Assembly (NCBI RefSeq): GCF_007896845.1
Contig: NZ_VOHS01000005.1
Coordinates: 124,001-188,000, forward strand
Length of the DNA: 64,000 nt
Reading direction: 5' to 3'
Source: Chitinophaga pinensis
GTDB taxonomy: Bacteria; Bacteroidota; Bacteroidia; Chitinophagales; Chitinophagaceae
Within the stretch, counting starts at the first letter, position 1, and each line of letters starts with the position of its first letter. A model generated the notes under the pieces. That model saw only the letters and a program-made list of their open reading frames with translations. It was not told where the DNA came from and made no database searches. Below are positions 45,763 through 54,604 of this stretch, piece by piece. The translations under genes and the position numbers were made by a program.

Positions 45763-47040
45763 TCTTGATTTCAATTCCAGATACTTATTCACCACATTCA
45801 GTGTTAATTGCTCTGGTGTAGTCAGCAATGACAGAATACCATAGCGGGTCAGTTCCCTTACCATCAGTTTCTTTTCATAAGCAAACTTCTGCGCAATCAC
45901 CTGACGATAGATATCTTCCACTGTATGCACATTGTCTTTCGTGAACTTTTTCAGTTCTGTATTCTCGAAAAATACAACGAGCAATAAATGATACTTAGCC
46001 AGTTTTCGCAGGTAAGGTAACTGTCTCTGCAACCCTGTCATGGATTCAAAATTGGTAAACAGGATCAGCAGGGAACGCTGTGAGAACAGACTACGCAATG
46101 ACACACTCAGTCGTTCATAGTCACTTTCCTCCCATCGCGTTTCCTGTGCATACAAACGCTCCAGCAACAGGTTCATCTGCGTCTTCTTACCGGAAGCAGG
46201 TAATACATCTACCTGTTGCGCAGCCAATGTCACCAGTCCGGTTTTATCACCTTTCTGTAAAGCTATATTGCTGAATACAAGAGAAGCATTAATGGCATAA
46301 TCCAGTAACGTAAGACCATTAAACGGCATCTTCATCGCACGTCCTTTATCAATCACACAATATACCTGCTGAGACTTTTCTTCAACATAGTTATTCACCA
46401 TGAATGTACCTCTCCTTGCTGTCGCCTTCCAGTTTAAAGTACGCACATCATCACCACGAGTATATTCCTTGATATGATCAAACTCCATACTGTGTCCTAT
46501 CACCCGTTTCTTATGTACACCCAGTTCTGCCAGGCGATTATTAAAAGAGAAAAATTCATAGTTATGTAAAGCAGCAAAAGAAGGATACACCTTCACGACT
46601 GTTTCATTTGCCGCTGTTATATGACGTTGCGCCATGCCTAACAGACTCCGTACAAAAGCATTGGTTTTTCCAAAGTTATATTCCCCTCTTTCCACCGGGC
46701 GTAAGGTATAGCTCATGTCCCGCTCTTCACCGGGTTTCAGCTGTACCTTTTTCCGAAAATCCCGGATCTGAAACTGTACAGGTAATTCTTCCAGTACTAT
46801 CACGGTAACGGGAAAACGATAATTATTCTGCAGCTTGAGATGAATATCATTTTCCTCTCCGTTGCTAAAGCGACCGGCCATACTACGGGAGATCAGCACA
46901 GGTTGTTTTCCCGCTACATACAGAAAGAAAAGATCCAGCAACAGCAGGAATAATAAAATACCTACCATCAGTTTTGCCACGATAAACAATAAAGGGAAAA
47001 AGAAGCTGATCACAAAAAAGATCGCTGTGCTTCCCATCAA
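45751..47040 (-). CDS. DUF58 domain-containing protein (VWA-like), MoxR partner
   Basis: 429 residues. The N-terminus has two hydrophobic segments (about 2-45). A beta-sandwich region follows, then the DUF58 signature RVIGHSMEFDHIKEYTRGDDVRTLNWKATARRGTFMVNNY and a von Willebrand-like domain starting VYCVIDKGRAMKM. The MIDAS DxSxS motif is DxGxA here (Asp-Lys-Gly-Arg-Ala), which would weaken metal binding. Last gene of the SpoIIM-DUF4129-DUF4350-MoxR operon, 60 bp after MoxR. DUF58/VWA proteins act with MoxR AAA+ ATPases in envelope or cofactor maturation. Confidence 0.9.
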   Translation of the reverse strand: MMGSTAIFFVISFFFPLLFIVAKLMVGILLFLLLLDLFFLYVAGKQPVLISRSMAGRFSNGEENDIHLKLQNNYRFPVTVIVLEELPVQFQIRDFRKKVQLKPGEERDMSYTLRPVERGEYNFGKTNAFVRSLLGMAQRHITAANETVVKVYPSFAALHNYEFFSFNNRLAELGVHKKRVIGHSMEFDHIKEYTRGDDVRTLNWKATARRGTFMVNNYVEEKSQQVYCVIDKGRAMKMPFNGLTLLDYAINASLVFSNIALQKGDKTGLVTLAAQQVDVLPASGKKTQMNLLLERLYAQETRWEESDYERLSVSLRSLFSQRSLLILFTNFESMTGLQRQLPYLRKLAKYHLLLVVFFENTELKKFTKDNVHTVEDIYRQVIAQKFAYEKKLMVRELTRYGILSLLTTPEQLTLNVVNKYLELKSRSLI

Positions 47041-47100
47041 TGTATAAAAGCGTGTCGTAAAGAATAAAGAGAGAAAAAACGTTTCAACATAACATTGCGT

Positions 47101-48081
47101 TTACCTTGGCACTTCCACTGCTTTCACAATCTGTGCGATCACTTCATCTGTTGTAATACCTTCCATTTCACGTTCGGGCGTCAGTACAATACGATGGCGC
47201 AATACATGCGGCAGCATACTTACAATATCATCAGGCGTTACAAAATCACGGCCGGTCATAGCGGCAGTCGCCTTTGCACAGTTCATGACTGCCAATGATG
47301 CACGTGGAGAAGCACCCAGATATAATGAAGCATTATTACGCGTTTCATGAATCAGTGCAGCAATAAAATGCAACAATTTATCTTCGATATGCACCTTACG
47401 TACGAGCGCCTGATATTCGATGATCTGTGTCGCTGTCACCACCCGCTGTATCAGTTGCGTGAGATCAGCAAGACCATTATATTGATGCATGGCCTGCAAC
47501 ATTGCTACCTCTTCCGTTAAAGAAGGGTATTTCACTTCTATCTTAAAGAGAAAACGATCTAATTGTGCTTCAGGCAAACGATAAGTACCCTCCTGCTCTA
47601 TCGGATTCTGGGTAGCTACTACCATAAAAGGAGCCGGCAGCGGATGTGTAATACCATCATTGGTAATTTGTCTTTCTTCCATCACCTCAAACAATGCTGC
47701 CTGTGTTTTTGCAGGAGCACGGTTGATCTCATCTATCAGTACCAGATTACCAAATACAGGTCCGCGTTTATATTCAAACTCTCTCTTCTCAGGATTGAAT
47801 ACAGATGTACCTACCACATCAGCCGGCATGATATCCGGTGTGAACTGCAATCTGGAAAAGTCTGCATCAATGCAACGCGCCAGTAATTTGGCAGTAAGTG
47901 TTTTTGCAACACCCGGTACGCCTTCAATCAATACGTGGCCATGCGTAAGCAGACCTGCTATTAAAAGGTCAATCATTTCATGCTGACCAACGATTACTTT
48001 TCCTATCTGTTGACGGATAGCATTTACTGCTTCGTGAAGCGCTGTAAAGTCCGTGCGATGCTGGAATATAGTTTCTTCCAT
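47101..48081 (-). CDS. MoxR family AAA+ ATPase
   Basis: 326 residues. Walker A GVPGVAKTLTAK (about 54-65), Walker B LVLIDEINRAPAKTQAALFEVMEE (about 113-135), sensor 1 Asn in VVATQNPIEQEGTYRLPEAQLDRF, and sensor 2/lid with GASPRASLAVMNCAKA. MoxR ATPases remodel VWA-domain client or metal-cofactor proteins; the DUF58 protein directly downstream is the probable partner. The gene overlaps the DUF4350 gene by 1 bp, so the two are translationally coupled. Confidence 0.95.
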   Translation of the reverse strand: MEETIFQHRTDFTALHEAVNAIRQQIGKVIVGQHEMIDLLIAGLLTHGHVLIEGVPGVAKTLTAKLLARCIDADFSRLQFTPDIMPADVVGTSVFNPEKREFEYKRGPVFGNLVLIDEINRAPAKTQAALFEVMEERQITNDGITHPLPAPFMVVATQNPIEQEGTYRLPEAQLDRFLFKIEVKYPSLTEEVAMLQAMHQYNGLADLTQLIQRVVTATQIIEYQALVRKVHIEDKLLHFIAALIHETRNNASLYLGASPRASLAVMNCAKATAAMTGRDFVTPDDIVSMLPHVLRHRIVLTPEREMEGITTDEVIAQIVKAVEVPR

Positions 48082-49322
48082 TATTTCGTATTTATATAAA
48101 ACGCCTGTATTTTCTTATAAAACTGTTGCAGGAACTCATCTGAGATAGTTTGTGTATCCTGCATCTGCCGGATATCCTGCAATATTCCTTTTACCTGTTC
48201 AACCGGCATCACTGCCTTCCGCGACAAAGCATCTGCAAAAGCATGATCCATATTATTCGTACTCAGATAATAACGTGTACGTATAAACTCCTGCCATTGC
48301 AGAATAATCTTTTGTATCAGATTACGGTTATCATGTTGCTGATAATAAAGTTGCCCCAATGCATCTACAAACTCCAATGAATTATTCTCCAGTGGTGGTC
48401 TTTCAGGAACAATGCGTTGTCTGCGCTTACTTTCAAACAGGATATACAGCAATAACAAACCGACGCCCAGCCACAATGCCCATCTCATAGCAGGATAACG
48501 CATCAGCACCTGCCATTCACTGAAATCAGATGATTGTCTGCTATACTGATATTTATAAAACTCATCCCAGTACACATGATCCATGTAGTGATTGGTATAT
48601 GACAGCTGTCTTTCCAGCGATACCATATTACGACCATGCATCAGAAAATAATTGGTCAATGTAGATGGTTGTAACAAAACAAAAACAGCTCCTTCACTGA
48701 CTGTTATTTTCACAAAGTTTGGCCGGTTAAAAGCATCTGTTCCTAATATAGTTGTAGCACTGGAATCCATTCCTGTGATATAGCTGCCACCCCTGATCCC
48801 TTTACGCGAAAAGGCGGTATCAGGCGCCAGATGCTTGTTGACATAACGCTGATCTGCATTGGTCATTGACTGGAAAAATCCTTCATCATCTACCGTCAGA
48901 TGCAGGAGATCCAATAGTATACTATCGGGTCTGTTGACGGCTAAGAACAACTGATTACCGGCAGCCGCAAATTTTATCATATTAGCGGCGTCTTCCGGAG
49001 AAGTATACAGATTATCTGCGACCAATATATACAGATTATAATCTGTCGAAGACAAAGTAGCATCCTTTGTATAAGTACGCGTAAATGGCTTGGTAACGAC
49101 CTGTGGTTTGATGTCATAATAAAACAATTGCGACATTGCTTTAAACATGGCATAACATCCCCCCGGCCGCTTATCCTTATAAGAAAAGCTCTGCCGCGCC
49201 AGTTCCTGTTCGTCGATATTTTTATTATCAACCATTCCATCACGGACTGATATAGCCATGAGGGCTATAAAGATCAGGACAACGGCGCTGATTACTATTA
49301 TTGCTACTGTTTTTGATTTCAC
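48081..49322 (-). CDS. DUF4350 domain-containing membrane protein
   Basis: 413 residues. One N-terminal helix (VAIIVISAVVLIFIALMAI), an extracytosolic DUF4350 domain (about 45-270; RPGGCYAMFKAMSQLFYYDI, LFLAVNRP), a second helix near 285 (WALWLGVGLLLLYILFES) and a cytosolic C-terminus. DUF4350 usually precedes MoxR in actinobacterial and Bacteroidota clusters. The overlaps on both sides (4 bp with DUF4129, 1 bp with moxR) make this a tight operon. Confidence 0.87.
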   Translation of the reverse strand: MKSKTVAIIVISAVVLIFIALMAISVRDGMVDNKNIDEQELARQSFSYKDKRPGGCYAMFKAMSQLFYYDIKPQVVTKPFTRTYTKDATLSSTDYNLYILVADNLYTSPEDAANMIKFAAAGNQLFLAVNRPDSILLDLLHLTVDDEGFFQSMTNADQRYVNKHLAPDTAFSRKGIRGGSYITGMDSSATTILGTDAFNRPNFVKITVSEGAVFVLLQPSTLTNYFLMHGRNMVSLERQLSYTNHYMDHVYWDEFYKYQYSRQSSDFSEWQVLMRYPAMRWALWLGVGLLLLYILFESKRRQRIVPERPPLENNSLEFVDALGQLYYQQHDNRNLIQKIILQWQEFIRTRYYLSTNNMDHAFADALSRKAVMPVEQVKGILQDIRQMQDTQTISDEFLQQFYKKIQAFYINTK

Positions 49323-50176
49323 CGGGTATAGCCTAATTCGTTCATAAATTGACGGAACTCTCTGTGCAGATCATTGAACTGTTGATTATTCACAGGAGCT
49401 TCTCCGTACCAGATGTATTCATAATTCAATGTCAGTGCGGCAAATTTCTTATACCACGGTGTTGACAACATACTGCGCAGATAAGCCGCATTTGTTTTTT
49501 CCCTGCTATAGGTGACAACCTCTTTATCTATCAATACACGCAGTGTTTGCAGATAAAGCAGTCTCACTGCCTGTCTGAACCTGCCGGCTGCAATGGCTTC
49601 TTCTATCTGTTGCTGATAGGTTTCCACGTCCTGCTCTTCTTCCATTATTTTCACCACTTTTCCGGCATCGTCTGAAGTCTTCCGGAAGAGATAACCATTC
49701 TGTTTCAGATAGAGATATAATAACCAGCCAAGACAGGCTACTACAATTGCAATGATCAGTTTGTGTATAGCTGCGATGAAATTGAAAACAGCGTTCAGAA
49801 AATCATTCCAGCCGGAGCGGCGGGGCGGCTCTTTCTTTTTAAGCGCATATTGCAGTTTCTTATCAGCCTGCAGCACTTTCATCATAGTGTCCGGCACGCT
49901 GCGCACTACCAGTGGATAATCTGCATAAGATTCTATAGTATCTGCGATGACCGGCGCAGCCTGATCCCATAGGTAGTGTTCCTGTACGGCCTTATCAGCT
50001 GCGGCTGCCAGTACTGAATCATCCGCTATTTCATCCGCTTCTTTTTTTGTAACTGTCTGTTCCATATCTGCTGCTACCATGGAATCCCATTTCTCAGCCG
50101 GTACAGACTTTTGTGCGTTTGCACATAATGGCAGGATCAGTATAATCAGGATATAATAAACACGCATTTTCCTCAT
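49319..50176 (-). CDS. DUF4129-like membrane protein
   Basis: 285 residues. Signal peptide (YYILIILILPLCANAQ), a periplasmic charged region, one central helix (about 137-156, LIIAIVVACLGWLLYLYL) and a C-terminal cytosolic domain with EEAIAAGRFRQAVRLLYLQTLRVL and TNAAYLRSML, the typical DUF4129 C-terminal motif. DUF4129 has transglutaminase-linked relatives; here it stands alone as the partner of the MoxR cluster. It overlaps DUF4350 and SpoIIM genes by 4 bp each. Confidence 0.85.
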   Translation of the reverse strand: MRKMRVYYILIILILPLCANAQKSVPAEKWDSMVAADMEQTVTKKEADEIADDSVLAAAADKAVQEHYLWDQAAPVIADTIESYADYPLVVRSVPDTMMKVLQADKKLQYALKKKEPPRRSGWNDFLNAVFNFIAAIHKLIIAIVVACLGWLLYLYLKQNGYLFRKTSDDAGKVVKIMEEEQDVETYQQQIEEAIAAGRFRQAVRLLYLQTLRVLIDKEVVTYSREKTNAAYLRSMLSTPWYKKFAALTLNYEYIWYGEAPVNNQQFNDLHREFRQFMNELGYTR

Positions 50177-51156
50177 TTCACCGGCTTTATAATATTTGCT
50201 TTCAGACCGAGCTTATATCCTTGTTTGTGCAGGTAGATCGGGTAAACAATGAAATATCCGACAATAAATATCAGTGATAGCAATAAGATACTGATGCTGG
50301 CCCATAAAGGCATGGCTGTATGGCGGGTAACAAATCCTTCCAGAAATGCTGCCACTATAAAGATGGGGACCAGTGTGATCATAATCTTTACGCCATCACG
50401 CGCTGTTTTCTTCAGCGCGTCCAGCCGTTTTCTGGTACCGGGAAAGATAAATCCGCTGATCATGACCAGTCCGGCACAACCAGCTATCACGATAGCTGAT
50501 ATTTCCAGTGTACCATGAATCCATATCACCAGTACAGATTTAAAACCCAGTCCTTTGGAAAAGAAATAATATTGAAAGGAGCCCAGCATTACACCTGTCT
50601 TCAGCATATACCAGAGTGTACCGATACCAAAGAAGATACCTCCCATGAAGGTCATCATGGCCACCGTGATATTGTTTTTGGCGATCCATAAAAACATCAC
50701 GAGTTCGTTTTCCTGTTTATATACGCCGAAGGGATCCCCATTATTGATATTCTGCTCTGTCATACTTACATATTCATCACCCAATACACCACGAACGAAT
50801 GTTTCATCGTGTGCGGCAGAAAATGCGGCGATGATACAGAAGAGTAGAAAGAACAAGAATGTAAACAGGAATAAACGGTGATATCTGCGGAACAGCAGAG
50901 GCAATTCATATTTGAAGAAGTTGCGGAATCTGCCATCCTGCTCTTTACGATTGCCGTAGATGCTGTGATAAATATTGGCGGCCAGACTGTTAATATAGCT
51001 GGTCACTTTACTGAAACTATAGAAGGTTTTGGCATAAGCCAGATCATCCAGAAGGCTTGTAAAGCGTTCTGCCATTTCATCCGGATCTTCTGCGGGTTGA
51101 TCCTGATACTTTTTCCAGCGCTGGAGATTCTTTTTTATGAAGGTTGATTCACGCAT
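50173..51156 (-). CDS. Stage II sporulation protein M-like membrane protein
   Basis: 327 residues, five or six helices in the C-terminal two thirds. The SpoIIM family helix LRRYHRLFLFTFLFFLLF and GIFFGIGTLWYMLKTGVMLGSF with IHGTLEISAIVIAGCAGLVM are characteristic (the H-G-x-x-E motif is present). SpoIIM proteins recruit cell-wall hydrolases in spore formers; in non-sporulating bacteria such as this one they occur with MoxR and RDD genes, role unknown. It opens the operon, divergent from RDD at 51389. Confidence 0.9.
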   Translation of the reverse strand: MRESTFIKKNLQRWKKYQDQPAEDPDEMAERFTSLLDDLAYAKTFYSFSKVTSYINSLAANIYHSIYGNRKEQDGRFRNFFKYELPLLFRRYHRLFLFTFLFFLLFCIIAAFSAAHDETFVRGVLGDEYVSMTEQNINNGDPFGVYKQENELVMFLWIAKNNITVAMMTFMGGIFFGIGTLWYMLKTGVMLGSFQYYFFSKGLGFKSVLVIWIHGTLEISAIVIAGCAGLVMISGFIFPGTRKRLDALKKTARDGVKIMITLVPIFIVAAFLEGFVTRHTAMPLWASISILLLSLIFIVGYFIVYPIYLHKQGYKLGLKANIIKPVK

Positions 51157-51388
51157 GGGCTGTCTGTTAGTCCGTCATCCTGGTGCAGGGCCATAAATTC
51201 CAAAGTCTACATGCCTGTTTACCGGAAGTCAATGTGCGACGTTTCTGCTCATCAGTCGGATATTCGTTTAGAATATACAAAAAAATGTGCCGATAAAATT
51301 TTATATTAAGGAAATGTAGCTAGATTAGTCTGTTATCTGTGTGGAACAGACTGCTTACAAACATATCGATTAATCACTAAATTTATAC

Positions 51389-52114
51389 ATGGCCAATATA
51401 AAAATACCCACTTCCTTTAATATAGATCTGGAGTTCGAAACAGCCAATATTTTCCAGCGGTTGATGGGACTGCTGATTGACGGTACTATCAAGATCCTGT
51501 ATATTATTGTGTTAGGGTATACCGTTAAGAACCTTCAACTGGGACAGGTGGCCAGTTATGTAGTATATTTCTTCCTCGGAGGCCTGCCGATGACCTGTTA
51601 CTACCTTGTATTGGAGATCATAATGAACGGACAAACGCCGGGTAAGCTGCTGATGAATATCAGGGTCAGGAATATGCAGGGAGGCCGGCCGAGCATGAGT
51701 CAGCATCTGATCCGCTGGTTATTCCGCATTATCGAGACACCGTATTTCCTTATCAATGGGCTTATTCCATTGATTGCCATGTTAAGGTCTCCTTATTATC
51801 AGCGGCTGGGAGATGTGGTGGCAGGAACAATCGTTGTGAGTACGAAAACCAAAGCGAGCCTGAATGGTACTATATTCAGGGATATGTCGGCAGTGGATTA
51901 TACACCTCGTTTCCCACAGATATTACGCCTGTCAGACAGAGATATGAATAAGATCAAGAACCTGATGGATCAGGCAGTCAAATCCAATAATCCTGAACTG
52001 ACAGCGCGTGTTGCTTACCGGGTAAGAGATGTGCTGGATATTCAGACGGACATGATGCCCGGAGAATTTCTCGAGACAATCTTAAACGACTATAACTACT
52101 ATACTACCAGATAG
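51389..52114 (+). CDS. RDD family membrane protein
   Basis: 241 residues. RDD core (about 15-155): ANIFQRLMGLLIDGTIKIL, LEIIMNGQTPGKLLMNIRV and RLGDVVAGTIVVS. Three or four helices; the C-terminal 80 residues are a charged cytosolic tail (LSDRDMNKIKNLMDQAVKSN). RDD proteins are suspected Na+ or compatible-solute transporters. It belongs to the MoxR neighbourhood, being divergent from the SpoIIM gene, and its stop abuts that of another RDD gene with zero spacing. Confidence 0.87.
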   Translation: MANIKIPTSFNIDLEFETANIFQRLMGLLIDGTIKILYIIVLGYTVKNLQLGQVASYVVYFFLGGLPMTCYYLVLEIIMNGQTPGKLLMNIRVRNMQGGRPSMSQHLIRWLFRIIETPYFLINGLIPLIAMLRSPYYQRLGDVVAGTIVVSTKTKASLNGTIFRDMSAVDYTPRFPQILRLSDRDMNKIKNLMDQAVKSNNPELTARVAYRVRDVLDIQTDMMPGEFLETILNDYNYYTTR

Positions 52115-52585
52115 TTATCTTTTGATCACCATGGTATGTGTCCACTGGTCATGCCATGGTGCATCTGCGAACCCTGAAAAGCGCATAAAAGGTACAAGAC
52201 GACACAGAGAACGCAGCAATGCGTCCTGTAAGGTCAGCGGACTGCCATCTATACGTACAGCGTAAGTGGCGGTAATCATTTTACCGATAGTGCGGCCGCC
52301 ATTACCATATTCAAAGCCTGTGTAATACGCTACGAAACCTCCGATCATCGCTAAATAAAATATGCCTGCGAAATCATTTGACTCGTCAAATTGTGTATCA
52401 CTCAGTGCGCTTACCATGAGTATGATCCCCAGCGAAAACAGCAATCCTATTGATACCGCGATGATATAATCCACCACATAATTGACAAAACGCTGTGTCT
52501 TTTCAGCTTTTCTGGTATACTGGATAGCGTGCAGATCTTCTATCAGTCCTTTTTCATGGATATTGTCCCCAAATTGGTTTTGCAT
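52115..52585 (-). CDS. RDD family membrane protein, short
   Basis: 156 residues. Three helices: NYVVDYIIAVSIGLLFSLGIILMVSAL, GIFYLAMIGGFVAYYTGFEYGN, and a region with GRTIGKMITATYAV, where RDD normally has Arg-Asp-Asp at the first helix; only RFVNYVVDYI is present, so the first Asp is replaced. Independent of the 241-residue RDD protein in sequence. It converges with that gene stop to stop. Confidence 0.8.
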   Translation of the reverse strand: MQNQFGDNIHEKGLIEDLHAIQYTRKAEKTQRFVNYVVDYIIAVSIGLLFSLGIILMVSALSDTQFDESNDFAGIFYLAMIGGFVAYYTGFEYGNGGRTIGKMITATYAVRIDGSPLTLQDALLRSLCRLVPFMRFSGFADAPWHDQWTHTMVIKR

Positions 52586-52676
52586 ATAGAAAGTAAAAAT
52601 TAATGAACAACGCTAAAAAAAACTGCCGGTTGCATTTGAATCACAACCGGCAGGTAACTAATTATGGCAAAAGTTG

Positions 52677-53126
52677 TCAGACGGCCGGCGTACCGATACT
52701 TCCTATCTGATTATCAAGAGATGAGCCTGAAGGACGACCTCCCGGGCCGATATATCGGATATCACTGCTGAACGCCATGATAGGAATAAAGATGAAACTC
52801 AGGAAAATGAGACCGAGCGTAAACCCGATATCCTTTCCAAAACTTTTGCTGAACTCATGTGTAAGAATGATCGGCAAAATGAACCATCCATAAATAGGAA
52901 TTAAGAACATAAATATATACCACCACGGCTTGCCGATAATCTCCAGCATCACGATGGTGCTATATATAGGGACGATACTTGCCCAACCCGGTTTACCTGC
53001 TTTCTCGAATATCCTCCAGCTACAGTAGATGTAAAATACGACAAAGGCTAACCAAATTAAAATAAATACAGCAGAAACTCCGGCAAGTATGCCTCCGGAA
53101 GAATCATACGACGAATAGTCTTGCAT
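52677..53126 (-). CDS. DUF5684-like small membrane protein
   Basis: 149 residues from the ATG at 53126; the frame opens further back to 53234, but the extra residues are AT-rich and unconserved. Four helices: ILAGVSAVFILIWLAFVVFYIY, then GWASIVPIYSTIVMLEIIGKPWWYIFMFLIPIYGWFILPIIL. The GWASIVPIY and GKPWW segments match DUF5684, proteins often near signal peptidase I genes. Role unknown. The spacer to SRP RNA is about 250 bp. Confidence 0.75.
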   Translation of the reverse strand: MQDYSSYDSSGGILAGVSAVFILIWLAFVVFYIYCSWRIFEKAGKPGWASIVPIYSTIVMLEIIGKPWWYIFMFLIPIYGWFILPIILTHEFSKSFGKDIGFTLGLIFLSFIFIPIMAFSSDIRYIGPGGRPSGSSLDNQIGSIGTPAV

Positions 53127-53342
53127 AATTAAAAGGTTTAGGTGAAAAATTGAGGTATGTAAAACGATCAGAATGTCCCATAGTTTTCGATAACAGATGA
53201 ATTTCTTGTAAAAATGGAGCTCAACAGGGGCCAACAGTCACATTATATAGCTTTTATAACATCATAAATTACAGAATTGATCACTGTTAACCACATTTTT
53301 ATTTACTTTTTTTCAAAAAATCACAAATTTTCCTGAATAATA

Positions 53343-53373
53343 TTTGTTAGTTATTTCAAATGGTGTACATTTG
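53343..53373 (+). promoter_or_regulatory. Promoter of SRP RNA (TTTG-N19-TACATTTG)
   Basis: TTTG at 53343-53346 and TACATTTG at 53366-53373, 19 bp apart; the implied start at about 53379-53381 coincides with the RNA 5' end. Confidence 0.85.
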
Positions 53374-53377
53374 CACC

Positions 53378-53474
53378 CGGCAAGTCTTATACGACCAGCT
53401 CCTACTGAACTCCCCCAGGACAGGAATGTAGCAAGGGTAGGTGGTTGTAGCGGTGCGATGTAAGTAACTTGCCG
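53378..53474 (+). ncRNA. ffs: Signal recognition particle RNA (small bacterial 4.5S type)
   Basis: About 97 nt. The terminal helix CGGCAAG/CTTGCCG closes the structure, the apical region includes AGGACAGGAATGTAGCAAGG, whose GGAA loop is the Ffh-binding SRP tetraloop segment, and the T9 run after 53474 is the terminator. It forms the SRP with Ffh and targets nascent membrane proteins. Confidence 0.95.
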
Positions 53475-53706
53475 TTTTTTTTTCTTTTTATTCCCGGTCA
53501 TCAGGCGTCATTCAGACACTATTCAACTCTCTTTAAAATAAAGATGCCCGGAGAATCTGCCCAATGCTTTCCAACTGTTTATTCGCGTGATTGTCCGGTT
53601 TCTGTATTCATTAAAAGATGAATAGTTGAATACTGTTGATTATGTATTATTTGTTGCGTACTATTGTACCGGCAATTTTATTTAAAAAGGACTAAATCAT
53701 TTCACA

Positions 53707-54357
53707 ATGAAATTCTTCATAGATACTGCAAACCTTGCACAGATAAAAGAAGCAAACGACCTTGGCGTTCTTGACGGTGTTACCACCAACCCTTCCCTGA
53801 TGGCTAAAGAAGGCATCAAAGGGGAAGCTAACATCCTCAAGCATTATGAAACAATTTGCGAGCTGGTAGATGGTCCTATCAGTGCAGAAGTACTGTCTAC
53901 TGACTTCAATTCAATCATTGAAGAAGGTAAGAAACTGGCTGCTATTCACCCAAACATCGTGGTGAAAGTGCCAATGATCAGAGATGGTGTGAAAGCGCTG
54001 AAATGGTTCACTGACAACGGTATCAGAACAAACTGTACGCTGGTATTTTCTGCAGGTCAGGCAATCCTGGCTGCTAAAGCAGGCGCCAGCTTCGTATCTC
54101 CTTTCATCGGTCGTATCGATGATGCTAACTGGGATGGTGTAGATCTGATCGCTCAGATCTCTCAGATCTATGGTGTACAGGGCTTCAAAACTGAGATCCT
54201 GGCTGCCTCTATCCGTAGCCCATTGCATATCATCAAATGTGCTGAAGTTGGTGCTGACGTTTGCACCTGCCCGCTGGATTCTATCCTCGGCCTGCTGAAA
54301 CACCCGCTGACTGACATCGGTCTTGCCAAATTCCTGGAAGACGCGAAAAAAATGTAA
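53707..54357 (+). CDS. fsa: Fructose-6-phosphate aldolase / transaldolase family
   Basis: 216 residues, short TIM barrel of the MipB/FSA type. N-terminal MKFFIDTANLAQIKEAN and GVTTNPSLMAKEG, Schiff-base lysine Lys87 in IVVKVPM (Lys85 in E. coli FsaA), and QAILAAKAGASFVSPFIGRIDD. It either cleaves fructose-6-phosphate or acts as a transaldolase; the FSA/TalC split cannot be decided here. It has a clear terminator 20 bp after the stop. Confidence 0.93.
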   Translation: MKFFIDTANLAQIKEANDLGVLDGVTTNPSLMAKEGIKGEANILKHYETICELVDGPISAEVLSTDFNSIIEEGKKLAAIHPNIVVKVPMIRDGVKALKWFTDNGIRTNCTLVFSAGQAILAAKAGASFVSPFIGRIDDANWDGVDLIAQISQIYGVQGFKTEILAASIRSPLHIIKCAEVGADVCTCPLDSILGLLKHPLTDIGLAKFLEDAKKM

Positions 54358-54378
54358 TCGTACTTTTAGATGGTATAC

Positions 54379-54413
54379 TCCCCGGTGCAGGCCATGCATC
54401 GGGGATTTTTTTT
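54379..54413 (+). terminator. fsa terminator
   Basis: 11-bp stem with one G-T wobble (TCCCCGGTGCA), loop of 5 nt, T8 tail. Confidence 0.92.
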
Positions 54414-54604
54414 GCCCCGAAATCCTCTTTTCCTTCCTATTTTTGCATATTCTTTATCACTTTCATAATAAACTTTCATTCTTTTCTGAAAGTATTGTAA
54501 ATTTGATATGCATTTATAACTTCCGGCGTTTGAATACATAGTGTTGCAAAGAGAACAACACGATCATTTCTGATTTATTTCTCTGACTGCTAAATGATTG
54601 TATT

